From NCBI GenBank assembly GCA_023374045.1, contig CM041779.1, positions 297,982,167 to 298,046,166 on the forward strand: 64,000 nt of DNA, written 5' to 3'. Positions 45,258-56,145 of the stretch are shown here, one piece after another. Both the position numbers and the translations under genes were made by a program. Position 1 is the first letter of the stretch. Every line of letters starts with the position of its first letter. This DNA comes from Limonium bicolor (Eukaryota; Streptophyta; Magnoliopsida; Caryophyllales; Plumbaginaceae). The notes beneath the pieces were generated by a model. That model had not been told where the DNA came from. It made no database searches and was given only the letters and a program-made list of their open reading frames with translations.

Positions 45258-45274
45258 TGTTATACCCAAATTTC
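45185..45274 (+). other. Long hairpin spanning the PPT/LTR junction of family G
   Basis: The outer arm GAAATTTTGGGGTAT (45185-45199) pairs with the LTR tip ATACCCAAATTTC (45262-45274), with two one-base bulges. Inner arms CAACTAGACTTT (45211-45222) and AAAGTCTAGTTG (45236-45247) pair perfectly. The PPT (45248-45257) and first LTR bases lie between the stems. This is the same plan as in A and B with unrelated sequence. Confidence 0.75.
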
Positions 45275-47460
45275 AACCCTCCCCCCCCCGGTTTAGGGTT
45301 TGTAAGCTTTATGTTGTGAGAAGGGCTTTGGTCAAATGGTGGTGATTCACGGTCCGATCGGCGCGTTCCGAAGCACTAGGGGGGAGTTCAGTCATCCTTG
45401 GGGGTATTTTTGTAGTTTCGAGGCCCTTAGGACCTCCTATAGGCTATCTCTCTCCTCCGAAGAAGAGTCAGATCAATTCGAAATGCTTTAAAATTTTAAC
45501 CCATGATAGAGGATGACATTTTGGGCATAATGGCATTGAGAATTTTGATTTTTTCGAATTTCCAATAATTTTCTAGCATTTCTGATTGAATCTGATGAGA
45601 AATTGAATTTAAAAATATTACAATATTTAAAAAACTCGATTCCAGCTCAGAAAAATCATAATTCTCATCCTTGATACGTGGCTAACATATTGGTCAGAAT
45701 TTTTGGAAGTCACTTAATTAAAGTTCCGAAAAAATTCGTTTTACTAGATTTTTTCTATTTTTAAGAAAGTCTATATAAAGGAGCAATTCTTGATAAAATC
45801 AGAATCACATGAGCTCCAAGAACCCTAGACAATCAAAGAGACCAGTCGTCTCAGGCTCTCCACATTTTGAACTCCCGAGTCACAATCAAACACCGAATCT
45901 CACCAAAATCAACACCAAAACATATTCTTCAACTCCCGTTACATCCAAAATCATCAAATCACCATCAAACCACCACTAAAACGTGAAGAACACCACCAAT
46001 TCTCAAGAGTCAGAAGCTCGGGTCGATCTCAATTCAGAACCGGTATCCACGAGGCCGCCGAAGAATCCCGATGTGAAGAAACACCTCGAATCCGAGAGCA
46101 AAACAGGTTAGAATTCAGGTTTTCTAACTCCCCTCGACATTTTAACTCTCTGTTGAAATTTGGAATCAAACGGAACCTTTTCGGCTCCTGAGTTAGCGTT
46201 TTTCTTTGTTATGCTCTTTAACTTGTTTGCTAAGTTTCGTCATTATTCTGACTTCAAATTGAAATCTTTTGATTGCTAACATCTTGTAATCTTTCAAGGA
46301 ACATGCCCATAAATTTTTAGCCGAAAAACACCGCCGGGAACCACCATAACGCCGTCGTCCGAAGGTGGTCCGAGCCTACGGACAGCCTGTCCGGGGTCCC
46401 GGACGGCCTGTCCGAGGCCACGGACACCCCGGACCGGTGTGGGAATTAAATTTTTGAATTTTCTAGGTTTTTTCAACTTATGTCCGGGCCCACGGACGCC
46501 CTGTCCGTGGCGCCAGACTTTTCAAATTTTCGTTTTCTTTTCAATTTGACTTTTTCTGTATAACTAGGGTCCGTGGGTTCAGACATTAGGTCCGTGGCCA
46601 CGGACGGAAACAAAATTCGACCTAATTCTGCCTCCGAAACCATAGCTTAGGTAATTTTAATTTTCACTTTAATTTTCTGTCAAAAAAATATCAAAAATAC
46701 TAAAAAATCATAAACCTGTGCATTAGGTTAAAACGACTCTGTAATAAGCCGTAATTAAACTAAGTAGAGGAAAAAAACGACCTATGAGGGGTAATGAAAG
46801 TAATTGAACCTAAATAAGTCGAATATCAAGCCCCTGAACCCAAACTCTCCTTTCCTAATTTGATCTAGGTTAAAATTAGGTGGCGACTCATAATAGGTTC
46901 CAGTGAGCTAACTTAGGTTTTAATAATTGTGGTTATATGACTTAGTTATTAAACTTAGGTTATAAGTGGACCTAAAACCCGATCAGATCATAACCAACTT
47001 AATCAACATAGGATAGGGTTTAAAAATTGAGGCTCACACTCTTCCATTTAATTGACACCTTATTAATCAATGTAATTAATGTTTGAGGTATTTCACTGTA
47101 TGATTAATTTTTCTTAATCTCCTTGCCTAAGATTCAACCCTAGGTCTTACAGTGAATAATTTATCAAGTGTATACAAGCCTTATAGGTCTTAGTGTATTC
47201 CTAGAATTTATCTAGGATACTGTCGTGTTCGAATGTGCGTTCCTTTGAGGACGGTATTACCATGCTCTACCTAAGGTATATTTAGGTTACTTAGGATAAT
47301 ATAATGTATATCATTATCCTACCATAAATTATAATATCCTTACAAAACCCATAATTCAATTTCAGTCACATTCGGTATTTGCCTCGGTTCGAATAAATAA
47401 ACACGCACAATTAATTACGCAAGCTATTCGGGGTTATAAATTACACAAGTATATAATAAC
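45258..47460 (+). repeat. LTR of family G (right boundary uncertain)
   Basis: Starts TGTTATACCC right after a PPT. It has a good TATA box, TATATAAAG at 45772-45780. It has a GC-rich stretch at 46350-46620 dense in GTCCG/CGGAC. AGGTGGCGACTC near 46880 matches the U5 side of the A, B and C LTRs and the start of a tRNA-Arg PBS. I could not fix the 3' end: the next clear terminus is family D at 47461. No gene is supported. Confidence 0.55.
45772..45780 (+). promoter_or_regulatory. TATA box in the G LTR
   Basis: TATATAAAG lies about 510 bp into the LTR, followed about 40 bases later by ACATGAGCTCCAAGAACCC, a plausible leader start. Confidence 0.55.
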
Positions 47461-47730
47461 TGTAATACCCTAACCACTAAACCGATAATTAACGCTTAAC
47501 CGTATAGATCAACTTAAAAATTCACAACGGAAAAATTCAAACTTTCGGGGTTACAAATATTAATCACCCATGTGATTGACAAGGCCTATTAAATCCACAA
47601 GTTACGATTTGACTAATGGATTGAATTCCAACTTACACAATACAATTACATACCGATTTAACTACAAATATCCAAAAATCAAGTAAAGTTCAAGTCGTCT
47701 ATCCACTTACCCACTGTATGGAGTAGAATC

Positions 47731-49325
47731 TACATATGCAGGAAGATGAGAAACTGGACTCAAAATGCTTTTGCGTTTGTGGATGTTAGCCACGTTAAAG
47801 AAGCAAAAAGAGTGATAGACGGTATTAAAGGATGGGCCATAAATGGGAGTAAACTTTGGGCTAGAATGGAGTTCCAAGGCCACAAGGTAAGAGAAGAACG
47901 GAGCAGGACCAAGGTCTGTAGAAACCTCAGAGAAGTTGGGCAAAGCTCGCTGATACAAAGGAACAAAGGATGATGGGATCAGAAAAGAGAGAAGCTTGGC
48001 TCTTTCCAGACTATCAATAAACGTTAAAGTGGATGAAGAGATGAAATCGTGCCTAGAGAAGTGTGTTGTGGTTGCTACCCTTCAAGAAGAGATGAGTGCT
48101 CAAGATGCATTGAACCTAATGCATCGCCGATGGTCGAATGTTTCAGGGTTGCTAGCCCTCTCAAGGAAAAAGTTCCTCATTGTCTTCAATTCATCCAGGG
48201 AAGTAGATGATATAATATGTAAGGCACAGGAGCATGATGACATGGATATAAGACGGTGGATGGTACATGATCAAATAGAAAAACGCAAAGCTTGGGTTAT
48301 CATTCGAGGCATTCCCCTTCATGCTTGGAACAGGACTAATGTGAGAAAAATTGCTCAGACTTGGGGAGGTTATTAAGATAGAAGACGAGGACAACAATGC
48401 CATGGAAAATGCCGAAGTTTGTATTCGTGTTGAGGATGTCCAGATGATCAACTTGAAGATTATTGTCAAAGTTGAGGGTCAACGATTCCCAGTGAGCATA
48501 GTAGAAGTCGAAGAACAGCCCCCCATTCTCAAGAACTTCGACTCCTCTAAGAGTATAATCCAGTTTACGGGAGATCAAGAAAAGAATCCAAAAAATCCAC
48601 AAAGTCAACAAAGCTCAAAAAATGTTGACCGGGGCAGTTGGATAAAGGCGGGGAACAGAATAGTCCAAATCCAGTGACTCCAGTTCAAGTAATAATATTC
48701 AGTCTGACTCCCAAGGGCAAGAGGGAGCCGCATCCGGCTCTGAGGGGCTAGAAAATGCACTGATCCAACATAATGATGATGTTAATGATGTTAATAATGA
48801 TGGAGAAGGAGGAGGGAGATTGGCCGTCCAAGAGACAATCCAAGAAAGCCCCGCCTCGGGGGAAAATTTCCAAGTCCAGCCGCATAAAGCAATAGCCACT
48901 GATGACAGAAGTGGCCCGTGTCTCTGGGTGCAAGTGAGGATAACGGGAGAACCGCTGAGAGGGGCAAAAGCACTGGACGAGCAAGTTCCAAAGCAGCCCT
49001 TGACCCATTACTAATAGGAAAGTCGCAGAGTGTGTCAGTAGCTGAGGATAGGTCACAATTTAAGGAGAATACCCCTGAGAAGAGCCCTATAGAAAATGAA
49101 GGTATAAGCCAAGTTGTAGAAATCCTCCACAACACCTCGCCAGCGTCAGCAAGAAGGAAAAGGCAAAGACCACCAGCAAGAAATGAGCAGGGTAAAATCG
49201 TAAATGTAGAATCAGAAGCTGAGGAGTGCATTGATTTGCTTCTACAGTTGGGTTGGCAAGTCTCTAACCCAAGTCTCACCAAATCTAACCTCATCGATCA
49301 AATCCAATCTCAGGCGAGAATTTGA
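47731..49325 (+). pseudogene. LINE ORF1-like pseudogene (RRM and DUF4283-like)
   Basis: The first part (47746-47970) reads AFAFVDVSHVKEAKRVIDGI, then GSKLWARMEF. This resembles the second half of an RNA-recognition motif as found in plant L1 ORF1 proteins. The next frame (47996-48376) contains KFLIVFNSSREVD, then RKAWVIIRGIPLHAWN. The third (from 48351) continues VIKIEDED..AEVCIRVEDVQ. The pattern 'W..I.G.PLH.WN..' followed by 'G.V...DED' is typical of the DUF4283-type region of such ORF1s. The end (48918-49325) is a charged, low-similarity tail. ORF1 proteins bind element RNA. At least two frame changes, near 47970 and 48360, and more between 48680 and 48910 make this a pseudogene. The RRM start is missing. 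Confidence 0.65.
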
Positions 49326-49719
49326 GGAGAGGTAGTCGGGGTGAGAAGTGATCGATACAAAGCTAGAGGAGAATAGAAGTGCTCAGGGACACATCAAGAA
49401 TATCATGGTAGGGTATTGTTTGAAGTTGTGGGAGGACTTTTTGGTTGGTCGTTTTGGTTAGAGGGTTAGGAGAAGAAAGGGTTAGTAGAATCGTATGTAT
49501 TAGCAGTGTTGTGTGTGTCTGTTATAGGCTATATGCTAGTAGAGTGATGCATAAGGGTACAAGTTGTTATGTCTGGAGCTTGGATACTGGAATTGTATCT
49601 TCGTATGCCATCTGATGTAATCATGGGGGTTGGGCTGGGTACTCTTTTTCCTCCTTGGGTTTTTTCCCACCGGGTTTTGCCTAAGGAGGTTTTAATGAGG
49701 CCTGTCTTAGCTCGCCCGA

Positions 49720-51327
49720 TGTTGGAAGAAATAGCAACTACTTCTTACCACTTAGGCAGTGTACCTATCGTTTTGCGGAATAGTGGATATGTGGGTTGTC
49801 GTACTCTTGGGGACCTCGCTGTGGATAACTGATAGTATAATAAATTGACTGAGATTTCTATAAACAGATTTTATCTTTTTGAGGGAAATGGTTATCAGCT
49901 AACTCATAAGACAATAATAAAAACAATTAATTAAACAGAAAAGAAATAGAAATTATAAATCTTTTTGTGTTAAAGAAGCATCCCGGGTTGTCCTGCTCAC
50001 CTATTTTATTTAATTATATTAATATAACTTTCCCACTTTAGCAATAAACTCAAGAATCTTAATTAGTTTATTGACCGTTCCCTGTCTAATAAACCCTAAC
50101 TAGCAAAATAACAAGCTGCATAACATGCCCAAGTTAATTCAACCAATTGCATTATTAACAATCCCTATTGGAGAACGATTAACCTATACGGCGAGAAACT
50201 CGCTTCTAGTCGTTAACCCGTTTTGACTTCCTGTGTCTAGAACCTTGTCTCAGCACTGCATTTTAACAAAGAACTACAAATAACACTTTAATAATTGTAC
50301 AAGAGAATTAAAGCGCATTAAGGATAAGAATCAAAATACTGCTTAGATAAATTATACTGGAAAGCTTACATAACACAATTATATAAAATAGGCTCGCTTC
50401 CTAACCCGGGAAGCTAGATTTATTAATCACACATAATTATACAGTAAAACAAGCGTAAGAAATAACATAGTCAGAACCAACGAAGAAGAACGAACAGGCA
50501 ATCGATTCCTTTGTTGGTTCTCTGGAAACTAACAGCATAAGGCTGATGAAGAAAGAAGATAAAATGGAGAAGTGGGGGATAAGAAGATGGAATGGATCGT
50601 AGGTGTGAGCGATGGATTGTGGAGGAGATTGAATGAATTATTTGATAGAGGTACTGGGTTTATATAGAAGGAAGGAGGAGGAAGAGGCAGATCTGGCGTG
50701 GAAGGAGATTGATTGCAGATTGATTGCACATTGATTGCAGACAGAGGTGGAGACAGACGCGTGAGTGAATTAAGGTAGGCATCGCCTGGTATTAATGAAG
50801 AAGCAGTTCGACATGTCTGCGGCGCCGCAAAGGAAGAAGAAAACTGTCACGTCTGAATTTAGTCACGTCCGCCCCTGTGTCCGCCTAAGGTTATGCGGAC
50901 GTCACTCACGTCCGCTTGTTGTCCGCCCAGTTTTATGCGGACACACCCATGTCCGCCTCCTGTCCGCCTAAGTTCATGCGGACACAGCTGATGTCGCCTC
51001 CTGTCCGCCTAAGTTCATGCGGACACCAATGTCCTCCCTGTCCGCCCAAACATACGCGACGCCTCTGTCTATTTTCCGCAATCTTCAACCGGCTCCAGAT
51101 TCTTCGTTATAAGTCCGTTTTTCTCGCCGTTTGTTGCGTTGGAAAGCTTGTGAAATAAACTATTTGATTCCAACACTTTTTCCTGTATTTGATACATAAA
51201 ATCTATCAGTCCATATCAAGACATAAATCTTAGGAAAAACATACGATAAGTGAGAAATATTATCCTGAAAGTGAGTAAGTATAGGGTAAATTAAACCCTT
51301 AAATGTCTATGTATTTCTCACTTATCA
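49720..51327 (-). repeat. 3' LTR of Athila
   Basis: 1,608 bp, reading TGATAAGTGAGAAATAC to TTCTTCCAACA on the minus strand. TATA candidate TCTATATAAA is at 50659-50668. A GTCCGC/GCGGAC-rich stretch lies at 50860-51060. Confidence 0.93.
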
Positions 51328-52567
51328 AACTCCCCCACACTTATCTTTTGCTTGTCCTCAAGCAAATCTTTCTGACATAATGTTTAAACAAGTTAAACAG
51401 ACAATAATCAAGTAAGGAGAGCACAGAAGAGGTAATTGCCAATCTTTTCAGATTTTAAAAGGGTACTAATAACATTAATTTATTAGATATATTTCTCTAT
51501 TTCTGAGAATAACTCTGTAGTCCTACAAAAGAAAGAGAAGTAATACCATGAGAATTCTGCTTTTAACCCTGAGCCAATCCACCATTTTCTTTCACATTTC
51601 CTTGAACGACAAGGGGCATGAAGTAAAATCTTATTCCATTATACCTTTCAATGCCACATACTCATGATCCATAATGACGATTTTTTCATTTTGATACAGA
51701 ATGCACAGATACTTCAATTTTGAAGTTCATTTTTCTTTCACCTCAGACTTTTCTCTCCACCCTTGTAGCGGTTTTGGGTCTACTATCCCAGATACCGAGT
51801 ACCTTAGGTAGCCGGGTGATGAAGCACCCCTAAGAACTTAATAACCGAGTGGACGAGGCCTGTTTAGGATCAGAATATGCCTGCTGGGATCAGAGGAGTA
51901 CCTTGCCTTGTTCTTTTTCCACCATTTCATTCCAATTCAAATCCAGGCTCAAAGTCAAAACAAAATTCAAATGATAATTTCCTCAGAATTTTTTTGCATA
52001 AGGAGCAGAGTGTTTTTTTTTTTGTGTACCCTTTAAACCTGTTAATACCAGCATTACTCCCTCTATGGCTCCTTCTTTGATTATTAATCACTTAACAAAT
52101 TTAAACACAGTGTCGAAAAAGAAAACTTAAGAGCAAGCTTTTGATTATTATCTCTCCCCCACACTTGAACCAAAGCAATGCCCTCATTGCATAGAAAGAA
52201 TTAAAATAACAGGGCATGCAAACTACCTGGTTAATGATCAAAAAGCATGGTAATAAGAGATATTTAAATTTAAAGAGCAAGGTATGGATAGTGTACTCCC
52301 TAGAGTTATGCAGAATATGTAGTTAGCTCCCCCACACTTGAGTTCTGCTGTAGAATGCGCAAGATGTACCTGAAAAATATTCTAAACAGCCAGAAGAACT
52401 CAAGTCAATTCTCCTCTCTTCTCTTTCTTTCTTTTTATTTCACTCTTTTTTTTAATAAAATAAAATACAAAATATAAACACAATACAGATTAAAAAGATA
52501 GATAGTAGGGTGCCTCCTACCAAGCTGCCCATCTTTAAGGTCTTTGGCTAGACCGTACCTCAGTGAT
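51328..52567 (-). other. Athila 3' non-coding region with PPT
   Basis: AAGTGTGGGGGAG (51330-51342 on the plus strand as CTCCCCCACACTT) abuts the 3' LTR and is the PPT. A TTTGCTTG-AGGA-CAAGCAAA hairpin lies just upstream of it. Two more exact copies of the same 13-mer lie at 52154-52166 and 52327-52339. No env-like protein is encoded. Confidence 0.75.
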
Positions 52568-53125
52568 TCAAGTTGTAACTGGTTCTTTGAAAAGAAGCGC
52601 AGAAGCTTCTTCGTTATCCAACGTGTTTCCCATATACAATTTTATTCGAGCTCCATTGACTTTAAACGATCCACCCTTCTTATTGTCCAATTCCACCGCT
52701 CCATAAGGAGAGGTAGATATTATTTTAAATGGTCCAGACCAGAAGGATTTTAATTTACCTGGGAAGAACTTTAGTCTGGAATTATAAAGGAGGACATAAT
52801 CTCCCACTTTGAAGTCTCGCTTGGCAATCATCTTATCGTGCCAACGCTTGGTCTTCTCCTTATAAATCACTGCATTTTCATATGAGTTGTACCTTAGTTC
52901 TTCCAGTTCCGTCAACTGGAACTTTCTTTTTTCACCGGCTTGTTGTAGATCGAAGTTCAACACCTTTAGAGCCCAATAAGATTTATGCTCTAATTCCACA
53001 GGCAGGTGACATGCCTTCCCAAAAACTAGTTTGTAGGGAGACACGCCAAGGTGTTTTGAAGGCGTACGGTATGCCCAGAGTGCATCATCCAATTTAATGG
53101 ACCAATCCTTTCGAGAAGAGCTCAC
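52568..53125 (-). pseudogene. pol: Athila integrase, C-terminal part
   Basis: A 185-codon open frame starting within the end of the catalytic core. It contains [19 protein letters not shown] and [18 protein letters not shown], then the C-terminal domain with [20 protein letters not shown] and WSGPFKI, a GPF/Y-type module. These are typical of Athila/gypsy integrases, which join element DNA to the host chromosome. It follows the core in the right order but in another frame, with the shift near 53160. The ATG given is just the first methionine after that shift, not a real start. Downstream lies the non-coding 3' region. Confidence 0.85.
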
Positions 53126-53160
53126 CGTCTTCTGTAGAATCCATTTTAGCTCTCTATTTG

Positions 53161-53586
53161 TTATCTCTGCCTGACCATTCGTTTGAGGATGGTATGGTAG
53201 AGCAACCTTATGTCGGACTCCATATTTTTCAGGAGAGCATCAAACTGGCGATTGCAGAAGTGAGATCCACCATCGCTGATTATTGCTCTAGGAACACCGA
53301 ATCGACTGAAAATGTTCTTCTTTATGAACTTCATCACAACTTTACCATCATTAGTAGAGCAAGCAAGGGCTTCCGCCCATTTAGAGACATAATCGACTGC
53401 TACTAAGATGTATAAATTTCCAAAAGAATTTGGGAAGGGTCCCATAAAATCAATCCCCCAAACATCAAATAATTCACCTCTAGCATATTGTTCAAGGGAG
53501 TTCATTACGGCGAGAAATATTACCTTGCCTTTGACACCGATCACAAGTAGATACAAAGGCATGACAGTCTTTGAAGGGTGTTCCAA
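53161..53586 (-). pseudogene. pol: Athila integrase, catalytic core
   Basis: Contains [20 protein letters not shown] with the first catalytic aspartate, then [12 protein letters not shown], and [13 protein letters not shown] with the second. The conserved NGQAE glutamate region is present in the DNA near 53165-53190 but in a different frame, because the reading frame shifts just before it. The upstream join to the zinc-binding part is also frameshifted, near 53575. The integrase would form the intasome on LTR ends, but this copy cannot be read through. Confidence 0.88.
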
Positions 53587-53849
53587 TAGAAACCGGATTC
53601 AAGTACCTTTGCAGCTGTACGGGTTGCACCGTGATGTCCGCCGGTTTCTCTAGAATGGCAATGGAGAAGATATTTCTGATTTCCGTCTCTGGGACACATC
53701 TCCTGATAATACCATCTGCACAGATTTAAAAGAAATGGATCATCCCATAAATAATGTTTGACAATAGAAAAGAACCTTTTTCTCTGCTGATAAGTCATAT
53801 CAGCTGGGATGATCTTTGTAGCCAGATAATTGCAATATCGGCAAACCAA
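53541..53849 (-). pseudogene. pol: Athila integrase, N-terminal zinc-binding part
   Basis: Reads CRYCNYLATK, then YYQEMCPRD, HCHSRETGGHHGATRTAAKV and ESGFYW. The two histidines of the HHCC domain are in the HCHSRETGGHHG stretch. The C..C half falls after a frameshift near 53575. It overlaps the end of the upstream protease-RT frame by about 50 bases, where the original continuous polyprotein has been split. Confidence 0.82.
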
Positions 53850-56145
53850 GGGTCTCTTGCCGTTTGATTGTGAACTGCCTCGTCCGGGAAAAACTCATTG
53901 ATGGGTCTTTCGTCTTCTGGTCCTCCATCCTTGATAAGTGGTCAGCCACGACATTCTGGATACCTCTCTTGTCTCTTATCTCTATGTCGAATTCTTGTAA
54001 GAGAAGTATCCATCTTATCAACCTGGTTTTGCATCGCTTTGGCAAATAAGTACTTGAGGGCAGAATGGTCAGTATGAATAATAACCTTACTACCCAATAA
54101 ATATGGACGGAATTTATCCAAAGTAAAGACGACTGCCAGCAATTCTTTTTCGGGGTGGCATAATTTTTCTGAGCATCATTAAGAGTACGGCTTGCATAAT
54201 AAATGACTCTCAGAATTTTATCCATTTTCTGGCACAAAACAGCACCCACCGCATAATCACTGGCGTCACACATGATTTCAAAAGGTTGTGACCAGTCGGG
54301 TGATACAACAATAGGAGCAGAGACAAGTTTTTCTTTTAACAAATTAAAAGCTGCTAAACATTCATCAGAAAAATGAAATTTAGCATCTTTTGTCAGTAAA
54401 GTGCAGAGAGGCTTAGAAATCTTGGAAAAGTTTTTAATGAATCGTCTGTAAAAACCAGCATGTCCAAGAAAACTTCGGATGCCTCTGACAGTAGTAGGAG
54501 GTGGAAGTTTTTCTATTACCTCAATTTTAGCGCGGTCCACCTCAATACCTTTTGAAGACACATTATGTCCTAGCACGATCCCTTCACGAACCATGAAGTG
54601 ACATTTCTCCCAGTTCAGGACTAGATTTGTGTCTTCACACCTGGCCAAAATAAGATCGAGATTCTCCAGGCAAGTGTCAAATGACAAACCAAAGACAGAG
54701 AAGTCATCCATAAAGACTTCTATACATTTTTCAATGTAGTCAGAGAAAATAGCCATCATGCACCGTTGAAAGGTAGCTGGTGCATTACATAATCCAAACG
54801 GCATTCTTTTATAAGCGTATGTTCCATAAGGACAGGTAAAAGTAGTTTTATCCTGATCTTCTGGAGCAATTGGGATCTGAAAGTATCCTGAATAGCCATC
54901 TAGAAAACAATAAAAATCCTGACCTGCTAACCTTTCCAGCATTTGGTCAATAAAAGGTAAGGGAAAGTGATCCTTACGTGTGGCAGTATTCAATTTCCTG
55001 TAGTCTATACAGACCCTCCAACCGGTAGTGGTGCGTTGAGGAATCAACTCACCTTTCTCGTTGGGAACTACAGTTATTCCGCCCTTTTTTGGTACCACCT
55101 GCACTGGGCTTACCCATTTGCTGTCTGAAATTGGATAGATAATGCCAGCGTCAAGTAGTTTTATTACCTCTTTCTTTACCACCTCCTTTAGAACGGGGTT
55201 GAGACGCCTCTGTGGTTGTGCTAATGCCCTGAAATCATCTTCCATGTAAATTCGATGAGAGCACAGAGATGGGCTTATTCCTTTGATAGCGGTCGTATGT
55301 TTGCGCAGCACCCCTAAAAGTTGCTTCTCCTGCACATCTGATAGTTTAGATGAGATAATAACTGGTAAATCAGATGGCTCTTTTAGAAAAGCGTATTTTA
55401 AATGAGGGGGAAGAGGTTTCATTTCGACTGTAGGTGCTTTTTCGATGGATGGCTTTGGTCTGTCTGTGTTTCTTTCTACTGGCTCGAATCTTTGTTGGTA
55501 GGAACGGAAATATGGCTTATGTTTGTTTAACTCTCCAGCCATGAGAGCAATATCAGGATTTTCGTCATCAGCTTCGCAAGATGCCATAAGACATCTTTCC
55601 AAAATTGTTTCTTCATCTTTGCTGAGGAACGTCTCCTGTACTAAAGAGTCAATAGTGTCAATAGAAAAACAGTTTTGTGTATCAGAAGGATGCTTCATGT
55701 TCCGGGTCATGTCAAAAACTACCTGCTCATCATGAAGTCTTAAAATTATCTTACCTCCTTCAACATCAATTAAAGTTCTTGCAGTTCTCATAAAAGGTCT
55801 ACCTAAGATTAGTGGGACATCTTTATCTTCCTCAATATCAATAACAATGAAATCAGCAGGGAAAATAAATTTGCCAACAGAAACCACTAAATCTTCGACT
55901 TTTCCTTTAGGGTGGATTATGGAACGATCAGCTAGTTGTAGCTGCACAGGAGTAGGAGAGCATTGACCTATGCCTAATTTCTTGAATATAGATAAAGGCA
56001 TTAAGTTAATACTTGCGCCTAAATCGCATAACCCGTTACCACAATTTATGTCTTCAATTGCGCAAGGAATGATAGGGAGACCTGGATCTAACTTCGGTGG
56101 TAGCTTCTTTAAGAGTACTGCAGAAACTCTTTCGGTTAGTTTCAC
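53800..56145 (-). CDS. pol: Athila protease, reverse transcriptase and RNase H
   Basis: A 781-codon open frame. Residues 36-55 hold GNGLCDLGASINLMP, where D41-L-G-A-S is the aspartic protease active site. RT spans about 300-600: FLDGYSGYFQIPI with D416, RMPFGLCNAPATFQRCMM at about 447-464, and FMDDFSVFG with the catalytic D480-D481. RNase H starts with PFEIMCDASDYAVGAVL (D627). Residues about 664-706 are out of frame: the expected segment (AVVFTLDKFRPYLLGSK, then HTDHSALKYL) is read in another frame at 53942-54142, so two compensating shifts near 54150 and 54030 bracket it. The frame then recovers at RLIRWILLLQEFDIEIRDK and ADHLSRM. In a working element this is one gag-pol polyprotein. The N-terminal methionine is not a natural start; a shift near 56165 separates it from the upstream frame. 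Confidence 0.92.
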   Translation of the reverse strand: MKLTERVSAVLLKKLPPKLDPGLPIIPCAIEDINCGNGLCDLGASINLMPLSIFKKLGIGQCSPTPVQLQLADRSIIHPKGKVEDLVVSVGKFIFPADFIVIDIEEDKDVPLILGRPFMRTARTLIDVEGGKIILRLHDEQVVFDMTRNMKHPSDTQNCFSIDTIDSLVQETFLSKDEETILERCLMASCEADDENPDIALMAGELNKHKPYFRSYQQRFEPVERNTDRPKPSIEKAPTVEMKPLPPHLKYAFLKEPSDLPVIISSKLSDVQEKQLLGVLRKHTTAIKGISPSLCSHRIYMEDDFRALAQPQRRLNPVLKEVVKKEVIKLLDAGIIYPISDSKWVSPVQVVPKKGGITVVPNEKGELIPQRTTTGWRVCIDYRKLNTATRKDHFPLPFIDQMLERLAGQDFYCFLDGYSGYFQIPIAPEDQDKTTFTCPYGTYAYKRMPFGLCNAPATFQRCMMAIFSDYIEKCIEVFMDDFSVFGLSFDTCLENLDLILARCEDTNLVLNWEKCHFMVREGIVLGHNVSSKGIEVDRAKIEVIEKLPPPTTVRGIRSFLGHAGFYRRFIKNFSKISKPLCTLLTKDAKFHFSDECLAAFNLLKEKLVSAPIVVSPDWSQPFEIMCDASDYAVGAVLCQKMDKILRVIYYASRTLNDAQKNYATPKKNCWQSSLLWINSVHIYWVVRLLFILTILPSSTYLPKRCKTRLIRWILLLQEFDIEIRDKRGIQNVVADHLSRMEDQKTKDPSMSFSRTRQFTIKRQETLGLPILQLSGYKDHPS

